NCBI RefSeq assembly: GCF_003058085.1
Contig: NZ_QBUD01000011.1
Coordinates: 1-64,000, forward strand
Origin: Yoonia sediminilitoris
Lineage (GTDB): Bacteria > Pseudomonadota > Alphaproteobacteria > Rhodobacterales > Rhodobacteraceae
DNA length: 64,000 bases
Reading direction: 5' to 3'
Position numbers and translations under genes: made by a program. Positions 26,015 to 35,307 of the stretch are shown in pieces. The notes below the pieces were generated by a model. It was not told where the DNA came from and did not search any database. It saw nothing but the letters and a program-made list of their open reading frames with translations. Positions within the stretch are counted from its first letter, which is position 1, and each line of letters opens with the position of its first letter.

Positions 26015-26491
26015 ATGGGCCGTCTCGCTCTTACCGCAGGCCTCATCATCCAGTTTCTTCTTTTCAAGCGCCTGCACTTAGGCCTCGGTCAGGATGGCGC
26101 CCTCTTCGGCCACCGTCGCCTTGAGCCGGGTTTTGAAGTTGGCCGGATCGTCCCGCAGCCAGATCGATCGGACACCGGAGGGTGAGACAAAGACCCCCGG
26201 TTTGCGCAGCTTGTTCGCGGTGCGGGCCTGGCCATAGGCCGGGAAATCCGTGGCGGTTTTGATCACCGCATCCTCGGTTGCCTGATCCACCCGGTTCGCG
26301 AGATTGGGCTTGCGCCTCGTGCGCTCGAACACCGCCTCGACGCCGCCGTCCTCGACCGCTGATGCGCAACGGCAGACCCTGTCCCGGCTGTAGCCCATGA
26401 CCTGACAGGCCTTCGACACGTTGCCCAACGCCTCGGCCAGGTTCAGCAATCCGGTTTTGTGTTGGATGATCTTGTCGGTAGAGTTCAACAT
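26015..26491 (-). pseudogene. IS481-type transposase remnant
   Basis: The N-terminal part MLNSTDKIIQHKTGLLNLAE, NVSKACQVMGYSRD, RRKPNLANRVDQATEDAV and KPGVFVSPSGVRSIWLR matches helix-turn-helix transposases of the IS481 group. A TAA at about 26078-26080 takes the place of a Gln codon in ILTEA-Q-V; the frame then continues (VQALEKKKLDDEACG) to the junction with the IS66 fragment. The catalytic DDE domain is missing. Confidence 0.8.
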
Positions 26492-26681
26492 TGTGGTTTC
26501 CTTGTTTGATGGTTCGGTTTGCACCTCCATCAAAACGGACAACCATCATCTCCTGTAAGAGATGCACCGTCCCCATTTCAGCTTGCTGAGAAGGGGGCGG
26601 TGTCAGATCACATCGAGACTAATTCATCTAATTCCACGCAAGCAGAAGATAGCACAAGCGGCTCAATTGCTGCTCATCAAT

Positions 26682-26963
26682 CTAAAGCGGGCTAGGACCC
26701 ACGCCCTTACCGCCGGGCTGCTCATATTCGTCGTCCTCCTGACCATCCATTGGAGTAGCGCGAGGCGTATTCTCTCGATTTTTTCCGCTATTGCCAGTGA
26801 TGCCGTCCCAAGGACTGTTGCCTACAGGCTTAGCGTTGCCAGGGTTACCGCCCGCTGGTTCTTCGCACTCGCAATCAACTGGCGGCTCACCATCAGCAAA
26901 GCTGGCTGTTCCTAGCATCGCAACAGCAATTGCGCTCAGTGCTGTAATTTTGGTCTTGTTCAT
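26682..26963 (-). CDS. Small secreted Gly/Pro/Asn-rich protein
   Basis: A protein of 93 residues with a clean signal peptide (MNKTKITALSAIAVAMLGTASFA). The mature part is unstructured and acidic (VDCECEEPAGGNPGNAKPVG, then EDDEYEQPGGKG). CEC could bind a metal or form a disulfide. I know no family. A ribosome site AGGAGAG precedes the ATG. It is the only intact gene between transposase fragments at 26.0-26.5 and 27.1-27.5 kb. Confidence 0.6.
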   Translation of the reverse strand: MNKTKITALSAIAVAMLGTASFADGEPPVDCECEEPAGGNPGNAKPVGNSPWDGITGNSGKNRENTPRATPMDGQEDDEYEQPGGKGVGPSPL

Positions 26964-27135
26964 ATCAACTCTCCTATGAGATTACTGTTCACAGCCAAGG
27001 GCAAACATCAGCCCCTCGCACCCTTAGACTGCGCCTCAAGCGTCAATATGGCAATGATTTATATCAACTGCTTCAACCTCAAATCTTGCTGCACAGACAG
27101 GTTAATTGGTCACTTTTGAGCAAACGGGCTCCTAT

Positions 27136-27253
27136 ATCAGCGATATAATGAGGTACGCGGAATGCCCAACTTGGCCAATGTCTGGCGCGCTGAAAAATGG
27201 ATTTCTTCCACCAGCCGGATGATCTCCCGCTTCTCTGATGGGGGATACCTCAT
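27136..27253 (-). pseudogene. IS3-family OrfB N-terminal remnant
   Basis: MRYPPSEKREIIRLVEEIHF and SARQTLAKLGIPRTSLYR are the start of an IS3-type OrfB. The frame stops at 27136-27138 and no downstream DDE domain follows. The start overlaps the OrfA stop by four bases. Confidence 0.75.
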
Positions 27254-27468
27254 TCGTGGTCGCCTCCATCGCCTGTCATGCTTTTTTTGATAGAACGCAG
27301 TTCGAGAGTCTGTTCCGCGCCCATCTCCTTGAGATCGTTTGCTTGGCAGCGCAGCTCCCTGACCTCGTCGGCGCTTGCAGCACGGGCTGTTTCACCGGCC
27401 AGACGCCGCCTCATGGCCTCCATGACGTCCTTCGACCACTTATGATAGGTGCCCTGGGATAAGGTCAA
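27250..27468 (-). pseudogene. IS3-family OrfA remnant
   Basis: The C-terminal part of an IS3-type OrfA: LSQGTYHKWSKDVMEAMRRR, then ADEVRELRCQANDLKE and EQTLELRSIKKSM, the leucine-zipper-like end before OrfB. The N-terminal helix-turn-helix is missing. The stretch 27469-27674 upstream holds no recognisable gene. Confidence 0.75.
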
Positions 27469-27674
27469 CGCGGGTGACGCGCAGCGGTGTTTGAGCAGCG
27501 TCTGTCAGGACAACGGGAAGGGTCGGGTCAGGACCCTGGATCCTAAAGGGATAGGATCGCTCAGGAGCGACATCAAACCGTGACAGGCCCAAACAGCATC
27601 TCGTGACTGGCCTTGGGCAAGTTTGCTGACATTGTCGGAATAGCAAGGACCAAGACCGAGAAGAGGCAAGGCAC

Positions 27675-28055
27675 CTATTCAGGCAAATCCTCTGCATATT
27701 TGCGGAGGATATCAATTGGTACGATCTCAAGTGCTTTGACGTGGGTAGCATGCAGGTTGACTTGCGGGGCGGCCCCTTCTTCGTGGGCCTGTAGAAACCT
27801 GCTGGCGCACAGGCACCAGCTGTTCCCTGCTTTCAGGCCAGCGAACCCATATTCGGGGCGCGGTGTGCTCAGGTCGTTGCCAAGGTATTTGGACAGGGCC
27901 AGGAATTCATCGGTCATGACTGCGCAAACCGTATGGCTGCCTGCATCCTGCGCACATGTATCACAGGCCCCATTACGGAAGAATCCTGTCACCGGATCGG
28001 TTGAGCAGGTTTGCAGGCTGCTGCCTAAAACGTTGAATGACGGATCTTTTTCCAT
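27675..28055 (-). CDS. DUF2237 family protein
   Basis: A soluble protein of 126 residues matching DUF2237: NVLGSSLQTCSTDPVTGFFR near the start, DTCAQDAGSHTVCAVMTDEFL, then GLKAGNSWCLCASRFLQAH and APQVNLHATHVKALEIVP. The family is widespread in marine bacteria with no known activity; the conserved Cys residues (CSTD, DTC, SHTVC, WCLC) suggest metal binding or redox. It follows the hydrolase gene after four bases. Confidence 0.9.
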   Translation of the reverse strand: MEKDPSFNVLGSSLQTCSTDPVTGFFRNGACDTCAQDAGSHTVCAVMTDEFLALSKYLGNDLSTPRPEYGFAGLKAGNSWCLCASRFLQAHEEGAAPQVNLHATHVKALEIVPIDILRKYAEDLPE

Positions 28056-28059
28056 ACTG

Positions 28060-29199
28060 CTAAAGGCTTTCTGAAATCAGGCGGAACATCGCCTCGTTTT
28101 GTTCGTTTACGCCCGGGTCGCGAAAGTTCCGGTCGGCACCATGTACTGCGATGACCACGTTGTTGATACGGTCAATGTAGATATATTGCCCGTAAATGCC
28201 ACGGGCCATGAATTGCCCCGGTTTTGATCCCACAGGAATCCACCACTGATAGCCATAGCCAATCTCGCCCGGTGCTGTCTTGGCGCTGGCGGTTGTCGAG
28301 TTTTCAACCCATTCCGCCGGGACGATCTGTTGATCGTTCCAGCGCCCGCCGTTGGCAAACATCTGTCCAAAGCGGGCGTTGTCCCGCGTGGTGGTGTTGA
28401 GCCCGCCCAGCACAAAGGAAGTGCCGTGGCCATCTGTCAGGTAGAACGGATCAGCCTCCAGCCCCATCGGCCCAATGATCTTTTCGGTCAGCAGTTCCGG
28501 AATATCCTGGCCTGTCGCACCCCGAATCACCATGCCGATGACATGGGTGTCGATAGAGACATATTTCCAGCCCGCGCCGGGAGCTGCGAAACTGTTGTTT
28601 TGTTTGGTTGTAAAGGCATCCATGGAGCCACCCAACGCCAGTACCCGCCCCATCTTGTTGATATCAGAAAAGAAAGCGAGGTAGTCCTCGTCAAACTGTA
28701 CGCCTGACGACATTTGCAGGACATCTTTGATTGTAGCGTCTTTGTAGGCGGTATTGCGCAGTGCGGGCACATAGTACGCGACGGGGGCATTGATGTTGTC
28801 AAAGACCCCCTCATCCAGAAGGATGCCAAACAGGGCAGACAAATAGCTTTTTGATACCGACCAATTGATCCGCAGGTCTGCGGCGGTGGTCGCGTGGAAG
28901 TAATCTTCATGTGCGACCTGTCCGTTCTTGAGGATGACAAGGCCCGTTACTGCGCGTTCCTTGATCCATTGGGCGGCCTGCTGTGGCAAGTGGGCGGCTT
29001 GTCCTTGGAGCAATTCACTTGCCACTGCTTTTCCATCTTTCAATGGAGTGTTGAGAAAGATCCGGTCCATGTCAGAGAAATTGCTGACAATTTTCTTCTC
29101 GGAGAAAAGTGTCAGCACGGCTGCCAGTCTCTTGATTTCTTCAGTTTTCCACATTGCTATGCCACCTCCAACAAGCAAGAGCAGCAAGATCAGGCGCAA
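28060..29199 (-). CDS. Beta-lactamase-family serine hydrolase
   Basis: An enzyme of 379 residues of the serine beta-lactamase / class C fold. An N-terminal membrane anchor or signal (MRLILLLLLVGGGIAMW) places it in the periplasm. The catalytic SxxK is SVSK (about residue 114), the second motif is Y-V-S (in GWKYVSIDTHVIG, about 214) and the third is the HGA near the end (VIAVHGADR). The sequence resembles 6-aminohexanoate-dimer hydrolases and EstB-type esterases. Natural substrate unknown. DUF2237 follows on the same strand. Confidence 0.88.
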   Translation of the reverse strand: MRLILLLLLVGGGIAMWKTEEIKRLAAVLTLFSEKKIVSNFSDMDRIFLNTPLKDGKAVASELLQGQAAHLPQQAAQWIKERAVTGLVILKNGQVAHEDYFHATTAADLRINWSVSKSYLSALFGILLDEGVFDNINAPVAYYVPALRNTAYKDATIKDVLQMSSGVQFDEDYLAFFSDINKMGRVLALGGSMDAFTTKQNNSFAAPGAGWKYVSIDTHVIGMVIRGATGQDIPELLTEKIIGPMGLEADPFYLTDGHGTSFVLGGLNTTTRDNARFGQMFANGGRWNDQQIVPAEWVENSTTASAKTAPGEIGYGYQWWIPVGSKPGQFMARGIYGQYIYIDRINNVVIAVHGADRNFRDPGVNEQNEAMFRLISESL

Positions 29200-29386
29200 T
29201 GCCCAAGACAGGGCTGGTATCGTGGTATTCCTCCATGCCCGCCACCATGACCTGAGGTTTGTTGCCTTGCAACGGATGATCTGTTGCCTGGCGCGGCTTG
29301 CGCCGCAGATGATTTTTTGCGCTTGGGCCGCGCGTGCCTTGGGGCATTACCCCAAACCCCATCATCACGTGTCTTAAGACTGTGCT

Positions 29387-30415
29387 TCAGCCGTTCCAAT
29401 CGACCCAGCGCCCATGGAAATCGGCCCGCCCCAGTTTGACCGTGTGATTGCCCGGCCATAACCGGACTGTCAGGGCTGCCCCATTGGTGCCGCCGTCGTT
29501 TTCCATCGAAAACCAGGCCATCGGATGGGCCATCGTTGCTTTTGCGCCCGCAGCATCGATCATGCCGGCCCCGATTTTCTGTTTTTCGACTGGGAAATAT
29601 TGCCACGCTATTGTGCTGTAGATCAGGTGTACTGTGTTTGGGGTATGCGTCAGTCTGCCAGCGAGCCAGTCAATCGCATCGCCCTGATCAATCTGGGTCA
29701 TTGCCGCAGCGATCGCTGCCCGCGTGAGGGCCAACCGCTCTGGCTGGTCGGGCCAGAGATAGGCTTGCAGCCGCAGTGCGTCAGCCGGGTCGGACGGGTC
29801 CAGCGGGTTTAGATCGACCCCGGCCCGTGCAACGACATTCGGGGCCGTTTGTGGAGGCAGGGGGCCGCGCCACTCCGGACGCAGTGTCATCGCCGGATCT
29901 CCCGCTCCAAAACTATGGTCGCCGATCTCCAGTGCGTAGCGGTCCCAGTGCAGGTTCAGTCCGCCACTGGCCCCCAGCTCTGACGTCCGCAGTGGCATAT
30001 CATAGCGGCCAGCCAGCCAGTGCCCCAGCGCAATCAAAGGCGCGGAACGGCGTACTTCGTTGGTTTGGGGCGCGCTGTCGATCCATGTGCCGATGAAGGT
30101 CGCCTCTTGTCTCAGCGCGTCACAGACCACGGACCAAAGGGAATTATCATCCGTCACATGCGGCGGATAGACCCGCGTCAGGCTGTCATGCCCGTTCAGG
30201 CGCAGCGCATGTAACGCCCCTGCAAGCCGCAAAGGAACAGATTGCGCCCGGGGTCCAAGATCGCCCTGCCAATTGAAAATGCGGGTCTTGATTGCACCGT
30301 CCGGCCAATCCTTGGTGGCGCACAGGCGCATCAATTGCCCCATGAAGAGAGAACCAAGGCTTGCGCAGGATTCGGACTGGAATTGAAATGCCTCGCGGAT
30401 GCGCGACGGGGTCAT
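29387..30415 (-). CDS. DUF2332 family protein
   Basis: A soluble protein of 342 residues matching DUF2332: FQFQSESCASLGSLFMGQLM at the start, VPLRLAGALHALRL, the ELGASGGLNLHWDRY segment at about 145 and the C-terminal HLIYSTIAWQYFP. The Gly-rich motif recalls a methyltransferase-like nucleotide site but the activity is not known. Its start overlaps the pth stop (ATGA). The 190 bases between its end and the hydrolase hold nothing I can identify. Confidence 0.9.
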   Translation of the reverse strand: MTPSRIREAFQFQSESCASLGSLFMGQLMRLCATKDWPDGAIKTRIFNWQGDLGPRAQSVPLRLAGALHALRLNGHDSLTRVYPPHVTDDNSLWSVVCDALRQEATFIGTWIDSAPQTNEVRRSAPLIALGHWLAGRYDMPLRTSELGASGGLNLHWDRYALEIGDHSFGAGDPAMTLRPEWRGPLPPQTAPNVVARAGVDLNPLDPSDPADALRLQAYLWPDQPERLALTRAAIAAAMTQIDQGDAIDWLAGRLTHTPNTVHLIYSTIAWQYFPVEKQKIGAGMIDAAGAKATMAHPMAWFSMENDGGTNGAALTVRLWPGNHTVKLGRADFHGRWVDWNG

Positions 30416-31086
30416 TTGAACCTGTCGACGAGTTTTTGCATGGCGCTGCGTGTGTCGACCGGCGATTCCGGGGGGCGTGGGGCAGCTTTGGGCTTTGGTG
30501 TGCTTGTCGATGATCGCGCAGGAGCAACCCGCAGTGCGATTGCGTTCAGAAACTTGCCGCCATCGCCAGCAACCAGATGCGCGATGCCGTCGCTGACGCC
30601 ACGCAATTCATCGTCAAGCCAATCTGCGTCGGCCTTGGGGAAGTCGCGCAATACATAGCCGGGTACCGCATCCTTATGGCCGGGATGTCCGACACCCATG
30701 CGCACCCGGCCATAATCTGCGCCGATATGGTCGTGGATCGACCGCAGGCCATTATGCCCTGCATGTCCACCACCGGACTTGAGCCGCACCTTCCCCGGCG
30801 CAAGATCAATTTCGTCATGAAATACAATGACGTCCGCGGGCTCCAGTTTGAGGTAGCGCATCGCTTCGCCCACTGACTGGCCGGACTTGTTCATAAAGGT
30901 CTGGGGTTTGAGCAGGGTGATCCTGTTTGATCCGATGCGCCCTTCGGCAATCTGACCCTGGAACTTATTCCGCCATGCAGAAAAACCATGATCCGATGCA
31001 ATCCGGTCCATCGCCATAAATCCGATATTGTGACGATTATGCGCGTATTTCGCACCGGGATTACCAAGGCCAACAAGTAGTTTCAT
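30412..31086 (-). CDS. pth: Peptidyl-tRNA hydrolase
   Basis: Recycles peptidyl-tRNA released from stalled ribosomes. The core is complete: LVGLGNPGAKYAHNRHNIGF holds catalytic Asn and His, followed by LLKPQTFMNKSG and VFHDEIDLAPGKVRLKSGGG with the catalytic Asp and the HNGLRSI segment. At 224 residues it has a longer Pro/Ala-rich tail than the Escherichia coli enzyme (194). It lies downstream of rplY, a common arrangement, and overlaps DUF2332. Confidence 0.96.
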   Translation of the reverse strand: MKLLVGLGNPGAKYAHNRHNIGFMAMDRIASDHGFSAWRNKFQGQIAEGRIGSNRITLLKPQTFMNKSGQSVGEAMRYLKLEPADVIVFHDEIDLAPGKVRLKSGGGHAGHNGLRSIHDHIGADYGRVRMGVGHPGHKDAVPGYVLRDFPKADADWLDDELRGVSDGIAHLVAGDGGKFLNAIALRVAPARSSTSTPKPKAAPRPPESPVDTRSAMQKLVDRFK

Positions 31087-31219
31087 GGCACTCTTTTAGC
31101 GCGTGCCGCAGTGCGGCGCTAGGGGCTTACTGCGCCATACCGACGGCAGGACGGGTCGGCGGTCGGGCAAGCTGGGCTGGCAATTTCAAAGATGGGCGGA
31201 CTTTGCATTGCCAACGAAG

Positions 31220-31246
31220 AAGGGCACCCCAGAAAAGGGTGCCCTT
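31220..31246 (-). terminator. Terminator after rplY
   Basis: A perfect ten-base-pair stem, AAGGGCACCC and GGGTGCCCTT, around a seven-base loop lies 22 bases after the rplY stop. The following minus-strand bases are pyrimidine-rich (TTCTTCGTT). Confidence 0.65.
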
Positions 31247-31267
31247 ATGCTGCAACAGCAGGTTTGC

Positions 31268-31918
31268 TTATTCTGCGTCTGCATCGCCCGTGGTTGGGAC
31301 GGCGTCAGCCGCGACTTCTTCTTCTTCCTCGTCATCGGCGACCAACGCGCGTGGCGCTGCGATGTTGGCAATAACAAAGTCACGATCGGAAATGACTGAC
31401 TTCGCACCTTCAGGCAGGGTTACGCTGCTGATCGAGATGGTGTCGCCCAACTGTACGTCGGCCAGATCAACCGTGATGTGGTCAGGGATATCACCTGCGA
31501 GCACTTCGAGTTCGACTTCGTTGCGTACGATTGTCAGAACGCCACCTTTCTTCACGCCGGGGCATGTGTCGGCATTCAGGAATTCAACCGGAATAAAGAT
31601 TTTCACCCGGCTGGTGCGCTTCAGACGCATCAGGTCGATGTGTGTGGGCAAGTCCTTGACCACGTCGCGCTGCACGCCGCGGCAAATAACGCGCACGTCT
31701 TCCTGACCCTCGACCTTGAGGTTGAACAGGGTCGACATGAAGCGCCCCTTGCGCAGCATGGTCAGCAGATAGTTGAATGGGATGCTGATGGATTGCGGGT
31801 CAACGCCGCCACCATAAACAATGCCAGGTACGTCGCCATCACGGCGAGCTTGGCGGGCGGCCCCCTTGCCTGTCCCCGCGCGTACCTTGGCGTTAAGATC
31901 AGGGATCTTTCCAGCCAT
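31268..31918 (-). CDS. rplY: 50S ribosomal protein L25/CTC
   Basis: The long (CTC) form of L25, 216 residues, that binds 5S rRNA. The N-terminal domain is typical ([20 protein letters not shown] then PGIVYGGG), and the C-terminal TL5-like domain includes [20 protein letters not shown]. The tail is Glu/Asp/Ala-rich. CTC forms are associated with general stress response in other bacteria. Confidence 0.96.
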   Translation of the reverse strand: MAGKIPDLNAKVRAGTGKGAARQARRDGDVPGIVYGGGVDPQSISIPFNYLLTMLRKGRFMSTLFNLKVEGQEDVRVICRGVQRDVVKDLPTHIDLMRLKRTSRVKIFIPVEFLNADTCPGVKKGGVLTIVRNEVELEVLAGDIPDHITVDLADVQLGDTISISSVTLPEGAKSVISDRDFVIANIAAPRALVADDEEEEEVAADAVPTTGDADAE

Positions 31919-32335
31919 AAGTATAGTCCTTTGATGTAGGGGCCCGCCTCCAAGGGTGTCCGAGCCCGATGAAGATTGCGCTATAGGGGGGAATCAATGC
32001 GTTGAAAAGCGTTTTTTGGCATCACAGGGCAGCTTGACCTGTTCTGACTGTTTCTCCCCCAACAGCTCACTTTCGGCGTCCGAACGGTCCGTTTCCGGAG
32101 TTAAAGCTGTGGTAACGTCATTGATTGTCAATTTCTGTCTGACAGAAGATATTCTGCATTGGATGGATACGTCTATGAACCAACTGTGTTTCGGTCTTGT
32201 GCCTTGCGTGAAACTTGCTGGTTGCGCCGATTGCGATGGATAGCGGGAAACCTGCCGACAGATGTGCACGACGACCTTTTGTCATTCAGGATCACGATAG
32301 CACTTTCTGCGGCCTTTGCCGGGTAGTCTTGGTAG
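31919..32335. other. Intergenic stretch without intact gene
   Basis: No gene or RNA that I can support. The last 60 bases may still belong to the decayed chemoreceptor that follows. Confidence 0.5.
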
Positions 32336-32733
32336 ATTGACACAGCTTTTAAGCAAGGGTTCGATCCTTTGCGCATGGAATTCAACAGTTTGGTCGTCAA
32401 TCTGCGGGGGATGATTTCCGATGCGTCGATTTCTTTGGTCGAATTTGGCGGCCGGTCAGAGGAACTTGTCGGCGCGACGACTGGTCTTGCCGATAGAACG
32501 CAGCATCAGGATGGCGTATTATGCAAACGCATCCTCGACCACACAAGCTCTGAAACAGTCTTTGGATGACATGGTTGAACGGGCGCGATCAGCCAATGAA
32601 AAGGCAAAGCAAGCCAGCGACGGCGCGGAAGAGAGCGGCACAGTCGTCAGCGAGGCGATGAACGCGGATTGAGAAGTCATCGGGTGAGCTGGACAAACTC
32701 ATACCAAAAGACGGAGTAGAAGGAAACTTCAAA
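32336..32733 (+). pseudogene. Methyl-accepting chemotaxis protein remnant
   Basis: In one frame DTAFKQGFDPLRMEFNSLVV and SEELVGATTGLADRTQHQ match the segment after HAMP and the start of the signalling helix. A shift near 32505 leads to ALKQSLDDMVERARSANEKAKQ and ASDGAEESGTVVSEAMN in the next frame. A second shift near 32670 gives EKSSGELDKLI. The sensor domain, first membrane segments and the conserved hairpin tip are absent. Confidence 0.75.
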
Positions 32734-32923
32734 CGCTTATGCAGAGGTCTTTTGCACGTCCAGATTGCTTCGAGACAGGCCATGGCCGGCCATGGAACGA
32801 GGCACTGAAAGGGACTGAAAAGAGTGAGTTTATCCAGTTGCATGTAATCAAATGGGGCTGCATTTACGGCACATATAGAATTGGGACTTGCTTTGGGTGG
32901 TCTTCGCGGGCACGCATGCCGCT

Positions 32924-34069
32924 ATGTCGATTTTGAATGCTGTGTCCTTGTCGCGTCGTCCTGCTGCTGCCTTCGTTGTGATTGGGCTGTTTTGGGGGTG
33001 TTTTGCGGCGCATGTCCCCGTACTTAAGGCGCAACTCGGGGCGTCTGACGGCTTGTTTGGCCTTCTGCTTTTGGGATCTGCAACGGGCTTGGTCTCGTCC
33101 ATGTGGCTGGCGCCTAAGGCGGACAAGGTCCTTGGCGCCGCAGGAATGCAGGTCGGAGTGGTCTTTCTGGCTTTGGCGTGGACCCTACCGGCCCATGTGA
33201 CCACGCCGTTGCTGTTTGCTGGCGCGATGGCCCTTGTCGGGCTGGCGTCAGGTATGTTGGACGTGATCATGAATGCCCGCGTCAGCGAATTGGAGGCGAC
33301 ACACCGAAGGCCGTTGATGAATGCCAACCACGCGATGTTTTCTGTCGGTTACGCGGTGGCGGCATTGACTGCAAGTGCGACACGCGATGCGGGCATTTCG
33401 CCGACCTTGGTTTTTGCCGGTCTGGCTGTTCTGTGTGTGTTAATCGTGCCGATGATGCGCATGGGTGTCATGCAAGTCGATGCTGACCCTACCTACGCCG
33501 GGCACTACCCGTTTTGGCCGATCGCGCTTTGCGGGGCCGTTACGCTGGTGGCGTTTATGTCGGAGGCGACGGTGGAAGCATGGTCGGCGCTTCATGTTGA
33601 ACGCACTCTTGGTGGCGGCGCTGCAGAAGGGGCGCTGGGCCCTGCGATGTTGGGGCTGACCATGGCTATCGGGCGTTTTTCCGGGCAGATGGTGTCAGAG
33701 CACTTGCGTGAAGTCACCGTTGTGAAAGTTGCGGCCGCGATGTCAGCCACGGGAGCCGTCATTGCCGCAGTCGCGGCCAGCCCGATTATGGCCTATCTGG
33801 GGTTCGGCATCCTGGGACTAGGCGTGTCTGTCATCGGCCCTATGGGGCTTGCGTTGGTAGGCAAACTTGTGCCCCCGCATCTGCGCACGGAAGCCATCAG
33901 CCGCGTCGCTGTCATTGGCTTTTCGGGCTTCTTTTTTGCGCCCATGTTGATGGGGCTTTTGTCAGAGTTTTTTGGCCTAAGGGTCGCGTTTGCTGCTGTC
34001 GCAGTGCTGTTGCTCAGTGCAATTCCCTTGGCCTCATCGGTTGCCAAACACCCGGCTGCCGTCACCTGA
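32924..34069 (+). CDS. MFS transporter, YbjJ-like
   Basis: A major-facilitator protein of 381 residues with twelve predicted membrane segments, starting FVVIGLFWGCFAAHVPVLKA. The loop 2-3 region (LAPKADKVLGAAG) is a variant of the MFS motif. It resembles YbjJ-type transporters of unknown substrate. The ATG at 32924 gives a normal short cytoplasmic N-terminus. It is convergent with lldD and only 17 bases separate the stops. Confidence 0.88.
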   Translation: MSILNAVSLSRRPAAAFVVIGLFWGCFAAHVPVLKAQLGASDGLFGLLLLGSATGLVSSMWLAPKADKVLGAAGMQVGVVFLALAWTLPAHVTTPLLFAGAMALVGLASGMLDVIMNARVSELEATHRRPLMNANHAMFSVGYAVAALTASATRDAGISPTLVFAGLAVLCVLIVPMMRMGVMQVDADPTYAGHYPFWPIALCGAVTLVAFMSEATVEAWSALHVERTLGGGAAEGALGPAMLGLTMAIGRFSGQMVSEHLREVTVVKVAAAMSATGAVIAAVAASPIMAYLGFGILGLGVSVIGPMGLALVGKLVPPHLRTEAISRVAVIGFSGFFFAPMLMGLLSEFFGLRVAFAAVAVLLLSAIPLASSVAKHPAAVT

Positions 34070-34086
34070 GCGGTTGGCGAAACAGA

Positions 34087-35250
34087 TCAAGTCCAGTCGC
34101 CAGAAAAATCTTTGGGGATCAAAAGGATGTCACGGTCAACTTCGTTAATATCCCGATGCCCGCAAAAAGCCATCGTCAGATCCAGCTCTTTGTGGATGAT
34201 GTCAAGCGCTTGGGTTACGCCCTTTTCCCCCATCGCGCCCAGTCCGTTGACGAACGCGCGACCGATGTACGTACCCTTTGCGCCCATCGCCATTGCCTTG
34301 AGCACATCCTGACCTGAACGAATGCCGCTGTCGAAATGGACCTCAACCTTATCACCAACGGCATCAATAATCTGTGGCAGGACTCGAATAGACGACAGTG
34401 CTCCATCCAATTGCCGCCCGCCATGGTTGCTCACTATGATCGCATCCGCGCCAAGACTTGCTGCTTTCTTGGCGTCCTCGACATCCAGAATGCCCTTGAG
34501 AATAACCGGGCCATCCCACAATTTCATCAGTTCTGCGACGCGATCCCAATCCAGCGCTGGGTCAAACGCTTCGGCGGACCAAGAGGATAGCGAACTGGGG
34601 TCGCTGACACCTTTGGCATGGCCAACAATATTACCAAAAAAACGCCGCTTTGTTTGCAGCATCTCCATGCCCCAAGCCCATTTTGTCGCGAGATTCATTA
34701 TTGTGGGAATTGTGAACTTCGGCGGGGCAGTCAACCCGTTCTTAAGGTCCTTGTGGCGCTGGCCCAGGATTTGCAGGTCCAGAGTGATCACAAGTGCCGA
34801 ACATTTTGCCGCCTTTGCGCGGTCAAACAGTCGGGTCATGAAATCAGTATCTTTGAGTGTATAGACCTGAAACCAGAAGGGTTTGCTGGTATTGGCGGCA
34901 ACATCCTCAATTGAACAGATCGACATCGTTGACAGCGTGAAAGGTACGCCGAATTTTTCGGCCGCGCGCGCTGCTTTGATTTCCCCATCGGCGCATTGCA
35001 TGCCAGTCAGTCCGACAGGTGCCAGCGCCACGGGCATGGCGACATCCTGCCCGACCATCTGGGTCTTGGTCGTGCGGTCAGTCATATCGACAGCGACGCG
35101 CTGTCGCAGGCGTATCTGGTCAAAATCAGACGTGTTTTCACGAAATGTCTGTTCGGTCCAACTGCCACTTTCGGCGTAGTCATAAAACATCTTCGGCGTG
35201 CGCCGTTTGTGGATGCGTTTCAGGTCATCAATCGTGGTAATCACTGGCAT
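34087..35250 (-). CDS. lldD: FMN-dependent L-lactate dehydrogenase family
   Basis: A flavoprotein of 387 residues of the alpha-hydroxy-acid oxidase family. FMN-binding and catalytic residues are visible: PVALAPVGLTGMQ, SICSIEDVA, and the catalytic His in SNHGGRQLDGALSSI (about 270), followed by DSGIRSGQDVLKAMAMGA. Most likely it oxidises L-lactate to pyruvate and passes electrons to the quinone pool. ATG 35250 is preferred for the family start MPVITTIDDLKR. A palindrome sits 16-36 bases upstream. Confidence 0.9.
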   Translation of the reverse strand: MPVITTIDDLKRIHKRRTPKMFYDYAESGSWTEQTFRENTSDFDQIRLRQRVAVDMTDRTTKTQMVGQDVAMPVALAPVGLTGMQCADGEIKAARAAEKFGVPFTLSTMSICSIEDVAANTSKPFWFQVYTLKDTDFMTRLFDRAKAAKCSALVITLDLQILGQRHKDLKNGLTAPPKFTIPTIMNLATKWAWGMEMLQTKRRFFGNIVGHAKGVSDPSSLSSWSAEAFDPALDWDRVAELMKLWDGPVILKGILDVEDAKKAASLGADAIIVSNHGGRQLDGALSSIRVLPQIIDAVGDKVEVHFDSGIRSGQDVLKAMAMGAKGTYIGRAFVNGLGAMGEKGVTQALDIIHKELDLTMAFCGHRDINEVDRDILLIPKDFSGDWT

Positions 35251-35265
35251 GTGGAAATTCCTGAT

Positions 35266-35286
35266 TTGGTAATTTTTATTTACCAA
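35266..35286 (-). promoter_or_regulatory. Palindrome upstream of lldD
   Basis: TTGGTAA and TTACCAA form a perfect seven-base inverted repeat with a seven-base AT-rich spacer, just before the lldD start. TTGGT...ACCAA arms recall operators of GntR-type lactate/pyruvate regulators, but the spacing is wider. No regulator gene is adjacent. Confidence 0.45.
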
Positions 35287-35307
35287 TTCATGGGGCGCAT
35301 TGCAAGG

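Noticed and set aside
27440..27751. 103-residue minus-strand frame between IS3 remnant and DUF2237
   Set aside because: No domain, overlaps the DUF2237 gene, and composition is like that of a shadow frame.
29200..29386. Short frames in the gap between the beta-lactamase-like and DUF2332 genes
   Set aside because: No conserved sequence, ribosome site or hairpin strong enough to call an RNA.
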